This document shows positions 41,828 to 51,489 of a stretch of 64,000 nucleotides of DNA, piece by piece (within the stretch, counting starts at the first letter, position 1; every line of letters starts with the position of its first letter). The DNA is taken from positions 368,201 through 432,200 of the forward strand of contig OX637359.1 in assembly GCA_951799405.1 (NCBI GenBank). Direction: 5' to 3'. The notes under the pieces are model-generated. The model saw only the letters and a list, made by a program, of their open reading frames with translations. It had not been told where the DNA came from and did no database searches. Source of the stretch: Agapetus fuscipes (Eukaryota > Arthropoda > Insecta > Trichoptera > Glossosomatidae). The translations under genes and the position numbers were made by a program.

Positions 41828-42445
41828 CCTAAAACTCAAATGACTATTTATAAGCGCCGCTACTTATGCCGCCCTACCCTGAAATAGAGGTGGCATTGGC
41901 AAGAGTGAACCGGTCCGTAGCTCAGTGGTAACACTGCGGACTCTGAATGGGAAGGTTGTGGGTTCTATAATTTATATTTTCAAATTTGCTCTTCGCTGGG
42001 TTGAAAAATTCATAAAACCTTTACCAATGACCGGTCACCAAAGGTCCATCCAGCCTTACAGCAACTGGGTCTTGCTTGAGAATTGGCGCTTTGTAGCGAC
42101 GACGATCAAGCTCGTAAAAAAGATCGATAGCTCAGTTGGTAGAATACTTGCATTCCATGCCGAGAGCAAGGGTTCGATCTCAAAGGTTTACTCAGCCTTC
42201 ATATGAAATGACAACCAGCCCCCACGGGAGCTGGGAAACCCCCACTTCAACTGAAAGTGGTTGGTGTGAGGCCGGTCCCCTTGCCTGTAAAAATAAATAG
42301 GTCCCGAAGCACCACATGCGACCCCTTCGGGGAAACGCAGGCAAGAAGTTGCACTATATGTGTAGCTTGGTTGCGTAGTTGCGTTGCGTTGCGAACCATC
42401 TTTTACAGAATGAGTGGTCAGACTCATAGTAACATTTAAGTCAAG
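41828..42445 (-). mobile_element. Rep-A copy interrupted by a dimer SINE
   Basis: TGCCGCCCTACCCTGAAATAG, GGCATTGGCAAGAGTGAACC are at the left, and CATCTTTTACAGAATGAGTG, AAGTCAAGGA resume at 42398. The break point lies exactly inside GTGAACCAT. Confidence 0.85.
41912..42392 (+). mobile_element. Dimer SINE, 481 bp, TSD GAACC
   Basis: Inserted in Rep-A with GAACC at 41907-41911 and 42393-42397, which fixes its ends. It begins GGTCCGTAGCTCAGTGGTAA (box A of SINE-C), carries the C box B region (GTGGGTTC) and body, then at about 42105-42125 the junction AAGCTCGTAAAAAAGATCGA leads into the B head TAGCTCAGTTGGTAGAATAC with box B GGGTTCGATCTC. After an internal deletion it runs to the B end TGTGTAGCTTGGTTGCG. 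Two Pol III promoters are therefore in one transposed unit. Confidence 0.9.
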
Positions 42446-42984
42446 GAGAAAACTTTACGATGGAATCGGCTAAAATTTCGGCGGGCAAACGTCACACGCA
42501 CTTAGATATTAAAATGTGACTTGAGTTTTCAGCAATCAAAACCACAATATTTACTCTAGAAACCCGGTCGTGTGACGTTGCAATTTTGCTGTCTTTTTCG
42601 ATAAAAATACAAATATTTTCTATTTCCATTTTCCAAGAACACAAAGATAGCACTCGGAAAATTTTACAAGTGAAAGCAAGACAGACATACGTCTCAGCTC
42701 CGCATCTTGAGAGAGAGACACATGATACAGTTTTGTATGGGTTAGAGGGAGATGACGTCGTGTTGTGGTGATTGCTTGAAGGTTTTGTGGGAGGGGGTGG
42801 CGCATGCGCGGAGACATCGGTCAATAGAACTGGCATGGCGGAGTTTTACGGAAAAATGTGAAAACTAAGCCATTATGTGTTGGAACTTCGTAGAGAGAGG
42901 AACAGTAGACGCATTCTGCCACCAGTCTGTCCGGTTTGTCTGTGCAGCATGTGTAAGCGCAAGTTGGAACATGACTGCTTTTAT
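42446..42984. other. Unassigned sequence
   Basis: A 114-codon minus frame (42492-42836) has no recognised domain. GGGAGGGGGTGGCGCATGCG at 42789 is a small GC-rich patch. Rep-A-like GCAGCATGTGTAAGCGCAAG is near 42942. Confidence 0.3.
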
Positions 42985-43770
42985 CTTCGCAACTAAGCTT
43001 CAAATATAGTGTAACTTTTTGCCTGCGTTATCCCAAAAGGAGTTGCATGTGGCGATTTGGTACCTTTTTATTTTTACGGATCAAGTGACCAGCCTTACAC
43101 CAACCACTTCAGTCGAAGTGGGGGTCTTTCAGCTCCTGAATGGGGCTGGTTATCATTTCTTATCAAGGCTGAGTAAACCTTGCCGGTATTGATTTGAGGC
43201 TTGCTATAATTATAAAAACCGAAACGAAAAACCATTTCTTACGTCCTGGGTGGGGATCGAACACTTGCCCTCCGCAGGAATGCAAGCATTCTACCAAATG
43301 AACTATCGACTTTTTACGAGCGTGTTTGTTGCTACAAAGCGCCAATGCTCTTACAAGACCCAGTTTATGTTAGGCTGAATAGACCTTTGGTGACCGGTCT
43401 TTGGTAAAGGTACCTACCTATATATTTTATATTTTATTTTATTCAGGAAAAAAACAACAAATTTCTTCGGATAATTACAATAACATCAATAGATTAATAA
43501 ATAAGTGAAAAAATTGTCTCTACATTTTCCGTTAATAACAATAATATTAATAATAATAATAACAATAACAAAATCATTGAATCTTCAAAAAGCAATTGCC
43601 CCTTTATAAATAAAAATATCAACATACATGCACACATACACACCTCCATACATCCACACATCATGAGCACATTTTTTTTCTATATGAAATCTTCAACCCA
43701 GCGAGGAACACATTTGAAAATGTAAATGGTATATTTGTTCTAGGCGGCCGGGATTCGAACCCACGACCGC
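42985..43770 (-). mobile_element. Dimer SINE with intact B body, interrupted
   Basis: B part at 42985-43310 keeps the full body, unlike the 481-bp type (TATTGATTTGAGGCTTGC, ATTTCTTACGTCCTGG). Junction ACTATCGACTTTTTACGAGC leads to C at 43318. At 43423 the C body is broken by about 260 bp of AT-rich DNA and resumes at 43685 (TTCAACCCAGCGAGGAAC) to the C box B GATTCGAACCCACG. Confidence 0.75.
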
Positions 43771-44159
43771 GTGCGTGCAATATATATCTTTGCTTCTTCG
43801 ATTAAAGATACGTAATATTGTTTTCACCTTCCAAGTTTCCTGCTTAACAGCCATCTGAAATTTAATTAAATTTTTGGCACTAAAATTATAGATTGCCCAC
43901 CTTATTGATACATTTGCCCGTATGGGATGGCCGCCCCTGTACACAGCATTGTTTCCCTCTCCCTCTAATATAATCGATGCCCTCTAGGCGCAATCAAAAC
44001 TCAAATCAGAGACCCCTAGTTATATAAACCAATTGTCTGGGCACTAAGCAGACAGTGAGCAAGTGTTGTAGGACAGTTGCTTAGTAGTTTAGTTACTCTT
44101 TGTACCTAGTAGTTGAATATTTTTTTAATTAAATAAAAACTGCGTTTATTTTACACAAT
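43770..44159. other. Unassigned, possible LTR-like promoter
   Basis: TTATATAAACCAATTG at about 44020 followed by CAGTTGCTTAGTAGTTTAG and AATAAAAACTGCG resembles the U3/R layout of an insect LTR, but no partner or inverted ends were found. Confidence 0.25.
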
Positions 44160-44345
44160 TTAATTATGCACTCTCGGTCCCGACAGAGCTCTTACATTGT
44201 TACAGTACAACGGTTGATTGATATCTAACCCTCCAGGCGATTCTGGTCCTAATTTATACAGATTATTTAGAACATTATCGAAACATGGAGAATCGTTACA
44301 TATCACCTTGCTATACTTCACCAGAATATTCGATTCAATACTTAA
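44160..44345 (-). CDS. Unknown 62-codon open frame, copy 1 of a pair
   Basis: Open from an upstream stop at 44346-44348 to TAA at 44160-44162, with no internal ATG start; it looks like a terminal exon or C-terminal piece. It contains SKVICNDSPC, LNNLYKLGP, DINQPLYCNNV and LSGPRV. It aligns without a gap to 51853-52038, with about 32 of 61 identical residues by my count and the same stop position. Not recognised. It has three cysteines against five in the other copy. Confidence 0.4.
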   Translation of the reverse strand, partial: LSIESNILVKYSKVICNDSPCFDNVLNNLYKLGPESPGGLDINQPLYCNNVRALSGPRVHN

Positions 44346-44504
44346 TTAATCACGAACAAATACAAATTATTATTACCTACCTATTAAAGCATCTGCTAAT
44401 TTTTAGAGACTTCATAGACTTACACAGACAAACCGACCACAAGTACTAACATCTTGCATATTCATAACAAGATTATGCAACTGTAGCGTGTAGAACCTAT
44501 ACTT

Positions 44505-44630
44505 TCACATGCAAGTGAGCCAGACTTACGTCAACCAGTTCATTTGTAGTGGGGTTTCCCAGCTTCCGAGGGGGCTGGTTTTCATTTCTGTGAAGTCTGA
44601 ATAAACCATGTCAGTATTTTTGGAATACTT
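44505..44630 (-). mobile_element. SINE-B fragment
   Basis: CCAGACTTACGTCAACCAG, GGGTTTCCCAGCTTCCGAGG and GTGAAGTCTGAATAAACC match the middle of SINE-B in reverse. Confidence 0.6.
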
Positions 44631-44639
44631 ATGTCAGAG

Positions 44640-45115
44640 CAGCGTGTATACTAACATTAAAACATTTACAAATATATACAGAGGAAGTGTGAAAGGAAAA
44701 AGAGGTATAGGATGTCCGAGAAAAGTATGGAGAGATCAGATTGAAGAGATTGTACAATAATGGGATATTCAAAGTGAGCTTACAATAATGCATGAAAAAA
44801 GTGATGTGAATGAATTGAAAGAGGTATGTCAGGATAGGAGATAATGGAGGCAGCTCTGATGCGCTATTCCGCTAAATTCCTTACGACCTTAAGGCGACGA
44901 GCTGGCGATTCGTGTCCAAAACAAGTCGGAAGCGCTAGCGCTTGCGAAAGAACTCCATAGATACAAAAATCACAAAACATCTTATTTTTGGACAGGAATC
45001 GCCAGCTCGTCGCCTTAGGTCATAAGGAATTTAGCAGAATAGCGCTTATGCAGAGGCTATGGCCACCCCTAGCGGGATGGCAACAGAGTTACAGTAACAG
45101 TTACTGCCCTGTCTA
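44640..45115 (+). mobile_element. LINE C-terminal relic split by a MITE
   Basis: IYRGSVKGKRGIGCPRKVWR, DQIEEIVQ and LKEVCQDRR are the usual LINE end. The element at 44861-45045 interrupts it, and GGCCACCCCTAGCGGGATGG follows, matching the LINE end at 49170 and 61540. Confidence 0.65.
44861..45045. mobile_element. Foldback MITE, inserted in LINE relic
   Basis: Arms of about 55 bp: GCGCTATTCCGCTAAATTCC at the left and GGAATTTAGCAGAATAGCGC at the right, both with GGCGACGAGCTGGCGATTC inside. The core AGCGCTAGCGCTTGCGAAAG is shared with 32003-32158. TSD not resolved. Confidence 0.8.
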
Positions 45116-45309
45116 CTCTCTAGGTTAGTTTATCCTCCAAGGGAAGACATCACCGACCACCCTTAGCCCCCGTTCACACCAGCTCAGTAATCGGCTTAGT
45201 GTAATTGCTAATCTAATAAGCAATCGGATTTGAATTTAGTGCAAACACGCACCGCTAGTGACCATATGCGCTCCAGTACACCTACAGTACAGTACCTACC
45301 TACCTACCT
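45116..45309. other. Unassigned spacer
   Basis: AGCCCCCGTTCACACCAGCT at 45170 looks like a single MITE end without partner. TACCTACCTACCTACCTAC at 45294. Confidence 0.3.
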
Positions 45310-46268
45310 ACACAGAGTAAAAAGCAGTGCGTAAACTCCCCTTAATTGCGTAAATCGAAAAAATATATGTGAAAACTAAATCACTCACAAAGGTGCTGTT
45401 GTATTTATAATACGCAACTACGCAACTAAGCTACACATAAAGTGTAACTTCTTGCCTGCGTTTCCCCGAAGGGGTCGCATGTGGCGCTTCGGGACCTATT
45501 TATTTTTACAGGAAAGGGGGCCGGCCTCACACCAACCACTTTCAGTTGAAGGGGGGGTTTCCCAGCTCCCGGGGGGGCTGGTTCTCATTTCTTGTGAAGA
45601 CTGAGTAAGCCTTTGAGATCGTACTCTTGCTCTCGGCCTGGAATGCAAGCATTCTACCAATTGAGCTATCGACCTTTTTACGAGCTTGATCATCGTCGCT
45701 ACAATGCGCCAATTCTCAAGCAAGACCCAGTTGCTGTAAGGCTGGATGGACCTTTGGTGACCGGTCATTGGTAAAGGTTTATGAATTTTTCAACCCAGCG
45801 AAGAGCAGATTTGAAAATATAAATGGTATATTTTTTGTGCTCCGCCGGGATTCGAACCCACAACCTTCCCATTCAGAGTCCGAAGTGTTACCACTGAGCT
45901 ACGGACCGGTCATACACTTTTATAAAAATGCGATCAAGGAGAGTGTATCTACGCGATGCTTTATACTCGAGTATAAAGCATCGCGTAAGCAACTCCCCTC
46001 GATTTCGTAAATCGAAAAAATGTATAAAAATTAAATCATTCACTAGGAGTGCTGTAGTATATTTTATTCATTTTTGGATATACGCGATCGAGGGGAGTTT
46101 ATGAAATGTTTTATTCTCGGGTAAAAAGCAAAGCGGAAACTCTCCTCGATTGCGTAAATCGAAAAATGTATAAAACTAAATCACTCAATAGGGACGCTTG
46201 TTTTTTTCTATTCATTTTCGATTAACGCAATCGAGGGGAGCTCACGCAATGTTTTATACTCGAGGTAT
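45310..46268. mobile_element. Three tandem Rep-G foldback elements
   Basis: Rep-G unit: ACTCGAGTATAAAACATTGC-like end, CTCCCCTCGATTGCGTAAAT, CGAAAAAATGTATAAAACTA, AATCACTCACTAGAGGTGCT, then the inverted arm. Unit 1 is split by the dimer SINE (45310-45405 and 45913-45985), unit 2 is 45956-46117 and unit 3 is 46105-46268. Neighbouring units share their terminal palindrome (GATGCTTTATACTCGAGTAT). Confidence 0.75.
45412..45912 (-). mobile_element. Dimer SINE in Rep-G
   Basis: Same layout as 41912-42392 in reverse: C head GGTCCGTAGCTCAGTGGTAA at the right, junction CTCGTAAAAAGGTCGATAGC at about 45665-45690, B end TGTAGCTTAGTTGCGTAGTT at the left. Very similar in sequence to the 25785 and 41912 copies. 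Confidence 0.85.
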
Positions 46269-46710
46269 AGGACATATATATCTGGAGGAAATGAAAGAAG
46301 TATGTAAGGACAGAAAGAAATGGCGGTTGATCTGTAATGTTGGCGAATAGGGTTTATTAAATTGGAATTTGTTTTTGTTTGTAAATGGATATTTTGTATT
46401 TGGATATTATTATTTAATGATGTATAAAATGTAATTTGTCGTGTGTGTGTGTTCCTTGACTTATAGGTTGGTATGCGGCTGACCACCCATGCTGTAAAAA
46501 TGGTTCACTTTGCCAATGTCACCCCTGTCTCAGGGAAGGACGGCAAGAGTTGCAGGGTGTATGTCCATTTGAGATTTGATTTTTATGTTGTAGGTTCACA
46601 TGAGGCATGTGCAAGCGCGAACTTGTACGTGTCTGGTTGTGAGAATGCATGTAATGTGAATCTCCAATGTAACATATCCTTGCAACTTAGATTAGATTAG
46701 ATTAGATTTA
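46268..46710 (+). mobile_element. LINE 3' coding end continuous with Rep-A
   Basis: LEEMKEVCKDRKKWRLICNV then AATAGGGTTTATTAAATTGG, AT-rich UTR and a full Rep-A (TTCCTTGACTTATAGGTTGG to CTTAGATTAGATTAGATTAG). Third junction locus. Confidence 0.85.
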
Positions 46711-46714
46711 TAGG

Positions 46715-46867
46715 ACAGTACCCCGAGTGTTTAGTATTGTGTAAACTCCTCTCTATTGCGTACATCGAAAAAACAATAAGAAAACTAAATTAGTCACGTA
46801 CATTACAAAATTTCCGAATTACGCTATCGAGGTGAGTGAAATATTGTACTCGGGGTACAGTAGGCAC
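46715..46867. mobile_element. Rep-G copy with clean ends
   Basis: TACCCCGAGTGTTTAGTATT at the left and AATATTGTACTCGGGGTA at the right, with GCGTACATCGAAAAAAC inside. TA sits at both boundaries, consistent with a TA target. Confidence 0.75.
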
Positions 46868-46869
46868 TG

Positions 46870-47514
46870 TGCTACTAACTTACTAAGCTGCCTAACTAAG
46901 CTAAGGGTGGGAAATTAAGGAAGCACTGGGCACACGGGGCTAGCAAGATATTGTTGCGTGTTGTAGATGAAAAATAGCTGCACATATAGTGCAACATCTT
47001 ACCACGTTGTTTCTGGGGGCTAAGGCTTTTTCACATTTCTTGTAAAACTTTACTGGTTCTCATGTTTGGTGCTCTTCAACTGCTCTTCAACTGCTCTTCA
47101 ACTGCTATCAACTGAGATTGACCAAATCGGGTCTTTAGTTTTACTTAAATAAGAAACACATTTTTATACTTTTTATTTTTTCAAACATTATTTTGACACT
47201 TCGCACAATCTATTTACGTTAGACTTTCGTTTGCTTGAACCAAATAATAAATGCTTAATGCTTTAAGCGACTGTCGCTCTTACTAACATATTTTTAAGTG
47301 GCTTTCAGAAGTCATTATCGCATAAAACACTCCAGTTACACACCTCCAATTATTATGTGGTACATTCCATACTGCTTGTTAAGTCAATTGTCTGCTATTC
47401 AAACCAGTTTGCTTGATGAGTTAAATGGTGTTCTCTCACAAAGTACCTACCTACCCCATTCGCCCCTTTTTCTCTCGATAAACCCTTAAATGACATTTAA
47501 TGAAATTGCTGCAC
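46870..47514. other. Unassigned with SINE-B scrap
   Basis: CTGCACATATAGTGCAACATC at 46978 is a reversed B tail. A triplicated CAACTGCTCTT lies at 47070-47106. Otherwise nothing. Confidence 0.35.
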
Positions 47515-47845
47515 TGTCCGGTCGATAGCTCAGGTGGTAGAGTGCTTGCATTCCATGCCGAAAGCTCGGGTTCGAATCCCACCGAGGGTGTCAGAAATGA
47601 TTTCCTGTTTCGGTGTTTATTTCAAACCCCAAAATAAAATACCGGCAAGGTTTACTCAGCCTTCACAAGAAATGAGTACCAGCACTCTCGGGAGCTGGGA
47701 AACCTCCACTTCAACTGAAGTGGTTGGCGTAAGGCCGCCCCCCTTACCTGTAAAAATAAACAGGTTCAACTCGCCACATGCGACCCCTTCGGGGATAACG
47801 CGGCAAGAAGTTACACTATATGTGTAGCTTAGTTGCGTTTTTGCG
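47515..47845 (+). mobile_element. SINE-B, full length
   Basis: Reference copy: head GTCCGGTCGATAGCTCAGGT with box A, GCTCGGGTTCGAATCCCACC with box B, body with TTTCGGTGTTTATTTCAAAC, AATACCGGCAAGGTTTACTC, GAAGTGGTTGGCGTAAGGCC and GGCAAGAAGTTACACTATAT, tail TTAGTTGCGTTTTTGCG. About 330 bp. Confidence 0.9.
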
Positions 47846-47849
47846 TCCA

Positions 47850-48190
47850 TACCACTATCACTATATGAATAGTCCACGAAGAGGCATACACTTAATCCTT
47901 TCATAATTTTAAGTTCCTAAGCAGTATCTATGGCTTTCCAACTAGACTTAAGTGTTTCCCGAGTGCAAAACATTTCCATTATACTCAACCATAGCGTTAA
48001 CCGATAAAGTAAGTAAACTAAACACCTCACTAGAGTTGCTTTTTCAGTTTCCATACTTACCCATTAACGCTGTCCTTGATTTTAGACGTAAAGGAGAGCT
48101 TAAGTCCAGCCCAGCGCAAACAAGAGGCATTTACTTTTAATCTAAGTTAATTTCTGGATAAAAAGCCGCAAAGGTTTATCCATTCAAAAT
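47850..48190. other. Unassigned sequence
   Basis: No feature recognised. Confidence 0.3.
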
Positions 48191-48191
48191 G

Positions 48192-48636
48192 AGTGAAAAT
48201 AAATAAACTATGTGGCTTTATCAACAAATATCAAGTTCATTTTCAAATAATTAAGATAAGTAAATTCAGTCACAAAAGAATCAGACTGAGGACGAGTCAA
48301 ATAGCCGTTGAAAGTAGGATGCTGGGAATCAGTATCAGAGACAGGGTTCCAAACCAGGAGATCCTTAGACGCACTGGTATCACTGAGCAAGTGGCCTGCT
48401 TAAAGTGGCGCAAGGCTGGTCACGTCGCACGGCAAGAACATGACAGGTGGCCGAAAAGGATCGTCCAGTGGCGGCCCAGGATGTCCAAGCGGGGAGTAGG
48501 CAGACCCCAACTGAGGTGGCTGGACGACATCAAGAGAACTGCAGGCAGAGAATGGCTGAACACAGCAGCCGATAGACAAACATGGAGCGGATTGGAGGAG
48601 GCCTATTACGTCCAGGAGTGGACTGAGAAAGGTTGA
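48192..48636 (+). pseudogene. LINE ORF C-terminus (RTE-like)
   Basis: Uninterrupted 147-codon frame. From about residue 33 it reads RTSQIAVESRMLGISIRDRV, EILRRTGI, LKWRKAGHVARQEHDRWPKR and GVGRPQLRWLDDIKRTAGRE, WLNTAADRQTWSGLEEAYYV. This is the classic end of RTE-like endonuclease-reverse transcriptase ORFs. The 32 N-terminal residues do not belong to it, so the frame's ATG is accidental. No catalytic domain is present. Confidence 0.8.
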
Positions 48637-48734
48637 AAGAAATAGGAAGTTGTATTGAATTAATAACAAGTCTTCGTTCTCTCCTGCAATAAACACGACT
48701 TAAAGAATAGAGGCCTCTCTGATATCTGTACCTC

Positions 48735-48870
48735 GCTTATAAAACATGAAGTCAACTACCCTCGATCGTGTAAATATAAGAAAAATATACGATAAATAAA
48801 TCACTCACTAGAGGTGCTGTTGCATCTTCCATACATTATTTCATTCACGCGATTAGGTGATAAACGAGTG
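48735..48870. mobile_element. Rep-G copy
   Basis: CTCGCTTATAAAACATGAAG, ACCCTCGATCGTGTAAATA, ATCACTCACTAGAGGTGCTG and the reversed arm CACGCGATTAGGTGATAAAC. Confidence 0.7.
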
Positions 48871-48879
48871 CGGTACAAA

Positions 48880-49200
48880 AGAGAATTTAAGAATGAATGT
48901 ACAAAAAAGCACAATGAGATGGTTCGGACATCTTGAAAGAATTAATGATGAACGACTAACGGTGAAAGTGTATAGAGGAAATGTCAGGGAAAGCGCTGAA
49001 GGGGAAGAACAAGGAGAGAATGGTTAGACCAAATAGATGAGATTGTGCAAGAATGGAACCTGCAGAGTGAGAATAAAAGAAGAGTACCTATGTATGAGGA
49101 AAGTGATGAATGTTGAAGACATGAAAGAGGTATGCAAGGGCTGAAAAAAGTGGAGACGCATCTGCGGAGGTACCGGCCACCCCTAGTGGAACGGCGGCAG
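48880..49200 (+). mobile_element. LINE C-terminal relic
   Basis: MNVQKSTMRWFGHLERINDE, RLTVKVYRGNVRE, then frameshifted RREWLDQIDEIVQEWNLQ, ENKRRVPMYEE and the GGAGGTACCGGCCACCCCTA end. Confidence 0.7.
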
Positions 49201-49274
49201 GATACAGTAAGATGAATTTATGCAATATTTTATACTCAGTATACTGTAGTGAAATATGAAATATAAGCATTAGG

Positions 49275-49436
49275 ATGATTTTGAAGATTGCCAGAGAAAT
49301 TGAAGAACTTGCCGGAGAAATCGAAGAACTTGCCGGAGAAATCGAAGAACTTGCCGGAGAAATTGAAGAACTTGAAAGACAGGGCAATATTTTGGGGACC
49401 ACCTTTGGGATGAGGCAGACCTCACATGTCCCTTGA
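49275..49436 (+). CDS. Short ORF with four perfect heptads (hypothetical)
   Basis: 53 codons from ATG 49275 to TGA 49434-49436. It begins MILKIAR, then repeats EIEELAG, with the 21-bp DNA unit GCCGGAGAAATCGAAGAACT present about four times. The heptad spacing (I and L at a/d-like positions, E elsewhere) would form an acidic coiled coil. The tail QGNILGTTFGMRQTSHVP is unrelated. Because a 21-bp repeat keeps all frames open, coding is unproven. Confidence 0.3.
   Translation: MILKIAREIEELAGEIEELAGEIEELAGEIEELERQGNILGTTFGMRQTSHVP
49290..49372 (+). repeat. 21-bp tandem repeat, about four units
   Basis: Unit GCCGGAGAAATCGAAGAACT plus T. Only ATC/ATT changes separate the units. Confidence 0.9.
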
Positions 49437-49561
49437 GATGCTTTTGTTGACACTGTTGCAGTGTGTCGCCCCATATAACAGTAAACACTGCTAAGCCGCC
49501 ATCTCTCACTGTCTCCACTGCCCTAATCCTGACCCGTCCAGTGTTGGCACGGGCGGTCAAG

Positions 49562-49680
49562 CTAAGCTGCATATATAGTACAACTTAGCTGCAAACAGAA
49601 TGCAACTTCTTGCCTCTCCGGTTGATAGCTCAGTTGGTAGAATGCTTGCGGTCCATGCCGAGAGAGAGATCGATTAAAAT
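49562..49680. mobile_element. SINE-B scraps, two orientations
   Basis: 49562-49615 is a reversed B tail (CTAAGCTGCATATATAGTAC). 49617-49670 is a forward B head (GGTTGATAGCTCAGTTGGTA, GGTCCATGCCGAGAG). Confidence 0.6.
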
Positions 49681-49689
49681 GCGAATCAA

Positions 49690-50560
49690 TATTTTACAAG
49701 TCTATTGTTTTTCATAAAAATAGTACCCTCATTGATAATTTTTTGGTTCTGAGACACTATCTAGTTGATTAACCAAGTTAATTAACTTAATTATATTCAA
49801 AATCTAAAGGATACTTCATTAACCTATTGCTTTTTAATATCGTCTTCCCCCTAATATACTTTGTTTCTGAGACACTTAATTAACAAGGTTAATTATCTCA
49901 ATACTTATTCAAATGTTAATTGATACCTAATTAATCAATTGTTTTTTTATGACAGCCCTTCCCCTTTGATATCTTCTGATTCCGAGACATTTTTAAGTTC
50001 ATTAACTATGTTAATTACTTATTCAATATCTAAAGATAATCCTCAATAATCTATTGATTTTTTTTAAATATAGTACTTCTCCTTCATACCTTCTGGTTCT
50101 GAGAGTTTTAAGACACTTATCTGTTAATTAACCAAGAAAATTATCGTAATATTCATTCAAAATGTAAATCTATACTCCTTTAACCCATTCTTTTTTAACA
50201 AACTCCTTTTCCTTTATACCTTTTTATTCTTAGAAACTTTACAGTTGATTAACCCGGTTAATTAACTTTATTATTATTCAATTTGATAACTGATACTTCA
50301 TTGATTCATGGTTTTTAAATTAAGCCCTCCAATCAGTTACGAGTATTTTTTAACTTCAAAGATTCCAGCGTATTCATCAGGTTAATTAACTTAATACCTA
50401 CTTATTGAAATGTAAATTGATACTTTATTAATCTATTTCATTTTCACGTAGCTCTTCCCTTTTAGATCTATTCATTCTAAGTCACTTTCCAGTTGATTAC
50501 CAGGTTAATAAATGCAATTTGAAATATTCAAATCTCTCCTTAATTAATCCGATCGACACC
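49690..50560 (+). repeat. AT-rich satellite, about 120-bp unit, seven units
   Basis: Units start with TTCTGAGACAC-like motifs at about 49747, 49866, 49980, 50097, 50227 and (one skipped) 50474. Each then has a GTTGATTAACC..GTTAATTAACTT palindromic core, a TATTCAAAAT stretch, GATACTTNATTAATCTATT, and a CTTCCCCTTTNATACCTTCT end. Units are 114-130 bp and strongly diverged. Confidence 0.85.
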
Positions 50561-51060
50561 TTCTTTAACTCCGCTGTCCTAAGGCCAGTTGACGCGACAC
50601 CCCCCACGAGGCAGAGTCCTTAACAAGTGATTTTTGTAACTCACTTAGCGTGTAATTCCACTGTCCGTTGGTTATCAAATGTTTAAGTTGCCTGAGCTGT
50701 AGCGGATTCGTATTTGACTTGAAAGCTGCGCGGAGTCAACCTTTATTAAAAGAAGGTGTTGATTTTACACAGATTTCTTTCGAAACCTTTAAGGTAAAAC
50801 TGAATAAATAACACATTAAGCGAACATTGGCTTCTCAGGTACCTACATGCATCTTGTTCCCATTTTCTTGGAGAGAAAACATTAAAAAAGTGTGAAAATC
50901 CTGTAGTCTAGAAGTTTGTTCACTTCCTATGAGAAGTTACACCCAATAAAATATTTTATCCACGATTTCTCAAATCAGTGAATCAGCACTTATTCAGTTT
51001 ACGTCAAATATGGCGATTTGTTATATTATTATAATATAAAATATTTTATTGTTATAATTT
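50561..51060. other. Unassigned sequence
   Basis: An imperfect inverted pair (CGACACCTTCTTTAACTCCG at 50552 and AAAAGAAGGTGTTG at 50748) might mark an old element of about 210 bp. Nothing coding. Confidence 0.35.
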
Positions 51061-51064
51061 AATT

Positions 51065-51485
51065 TATTCCATGCAGAGAGCTTGGATTCACATCCCACCG
51101 AGGGTGTCAGAAATAATTTCCCGTTTCGGTGTTTATTTCAAACTCAAAATAAAATACCGTCATGGTTTATTGAGCCTTTACGAGAAATGAGTTCTATTCC
51201 TTGACTTATAGGTTGGTATGAGGCTGACCACCCATGCTGTAAAAATGGTTCACTTTGCCAATGTCACCCCTGTTACAGGGAAGGACGGCAAGAGTTGCAG
51301 GGCTTATGTTCATTTGAGATTGGGTTTTTATATTGTAGGTCCACATGCGGCATGTGTTAGCGCGAAATTATACATGTCTGCTTGTGGGAATGCATTGAAT
51401 ATAAATCTTAAATGATATATATCTTTGCAGCTTAGATTTAGATTTAGATTTAAGCTCTAGCCCCCTCGGGAGCTGGGAAACCTGT
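51065..51485 (+). mobile_element. SINE-B interrupted by Rep-A
   Basis: B body from TTCCATGCAGAGAGCTTGG to TTACGAGAAATGAGTTC, then a complete Rep-A at about 51195-51450 (TTCCTTGACTTATAGGTTGG to AGATTTAGATTTAGATTT), then B again (CTAGCCCCCTCGGGAGCTGG). Rep-A is the later insertion. Confidence 0.85.
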
Positions 51486-51489
51486 TGTC

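Noticed and set aside
42492..42836. 114-codon minus frame as a gene
   Set aside because: No domain, Pro/Ser-rich and low-complexity start, no splice or promoter evidence.
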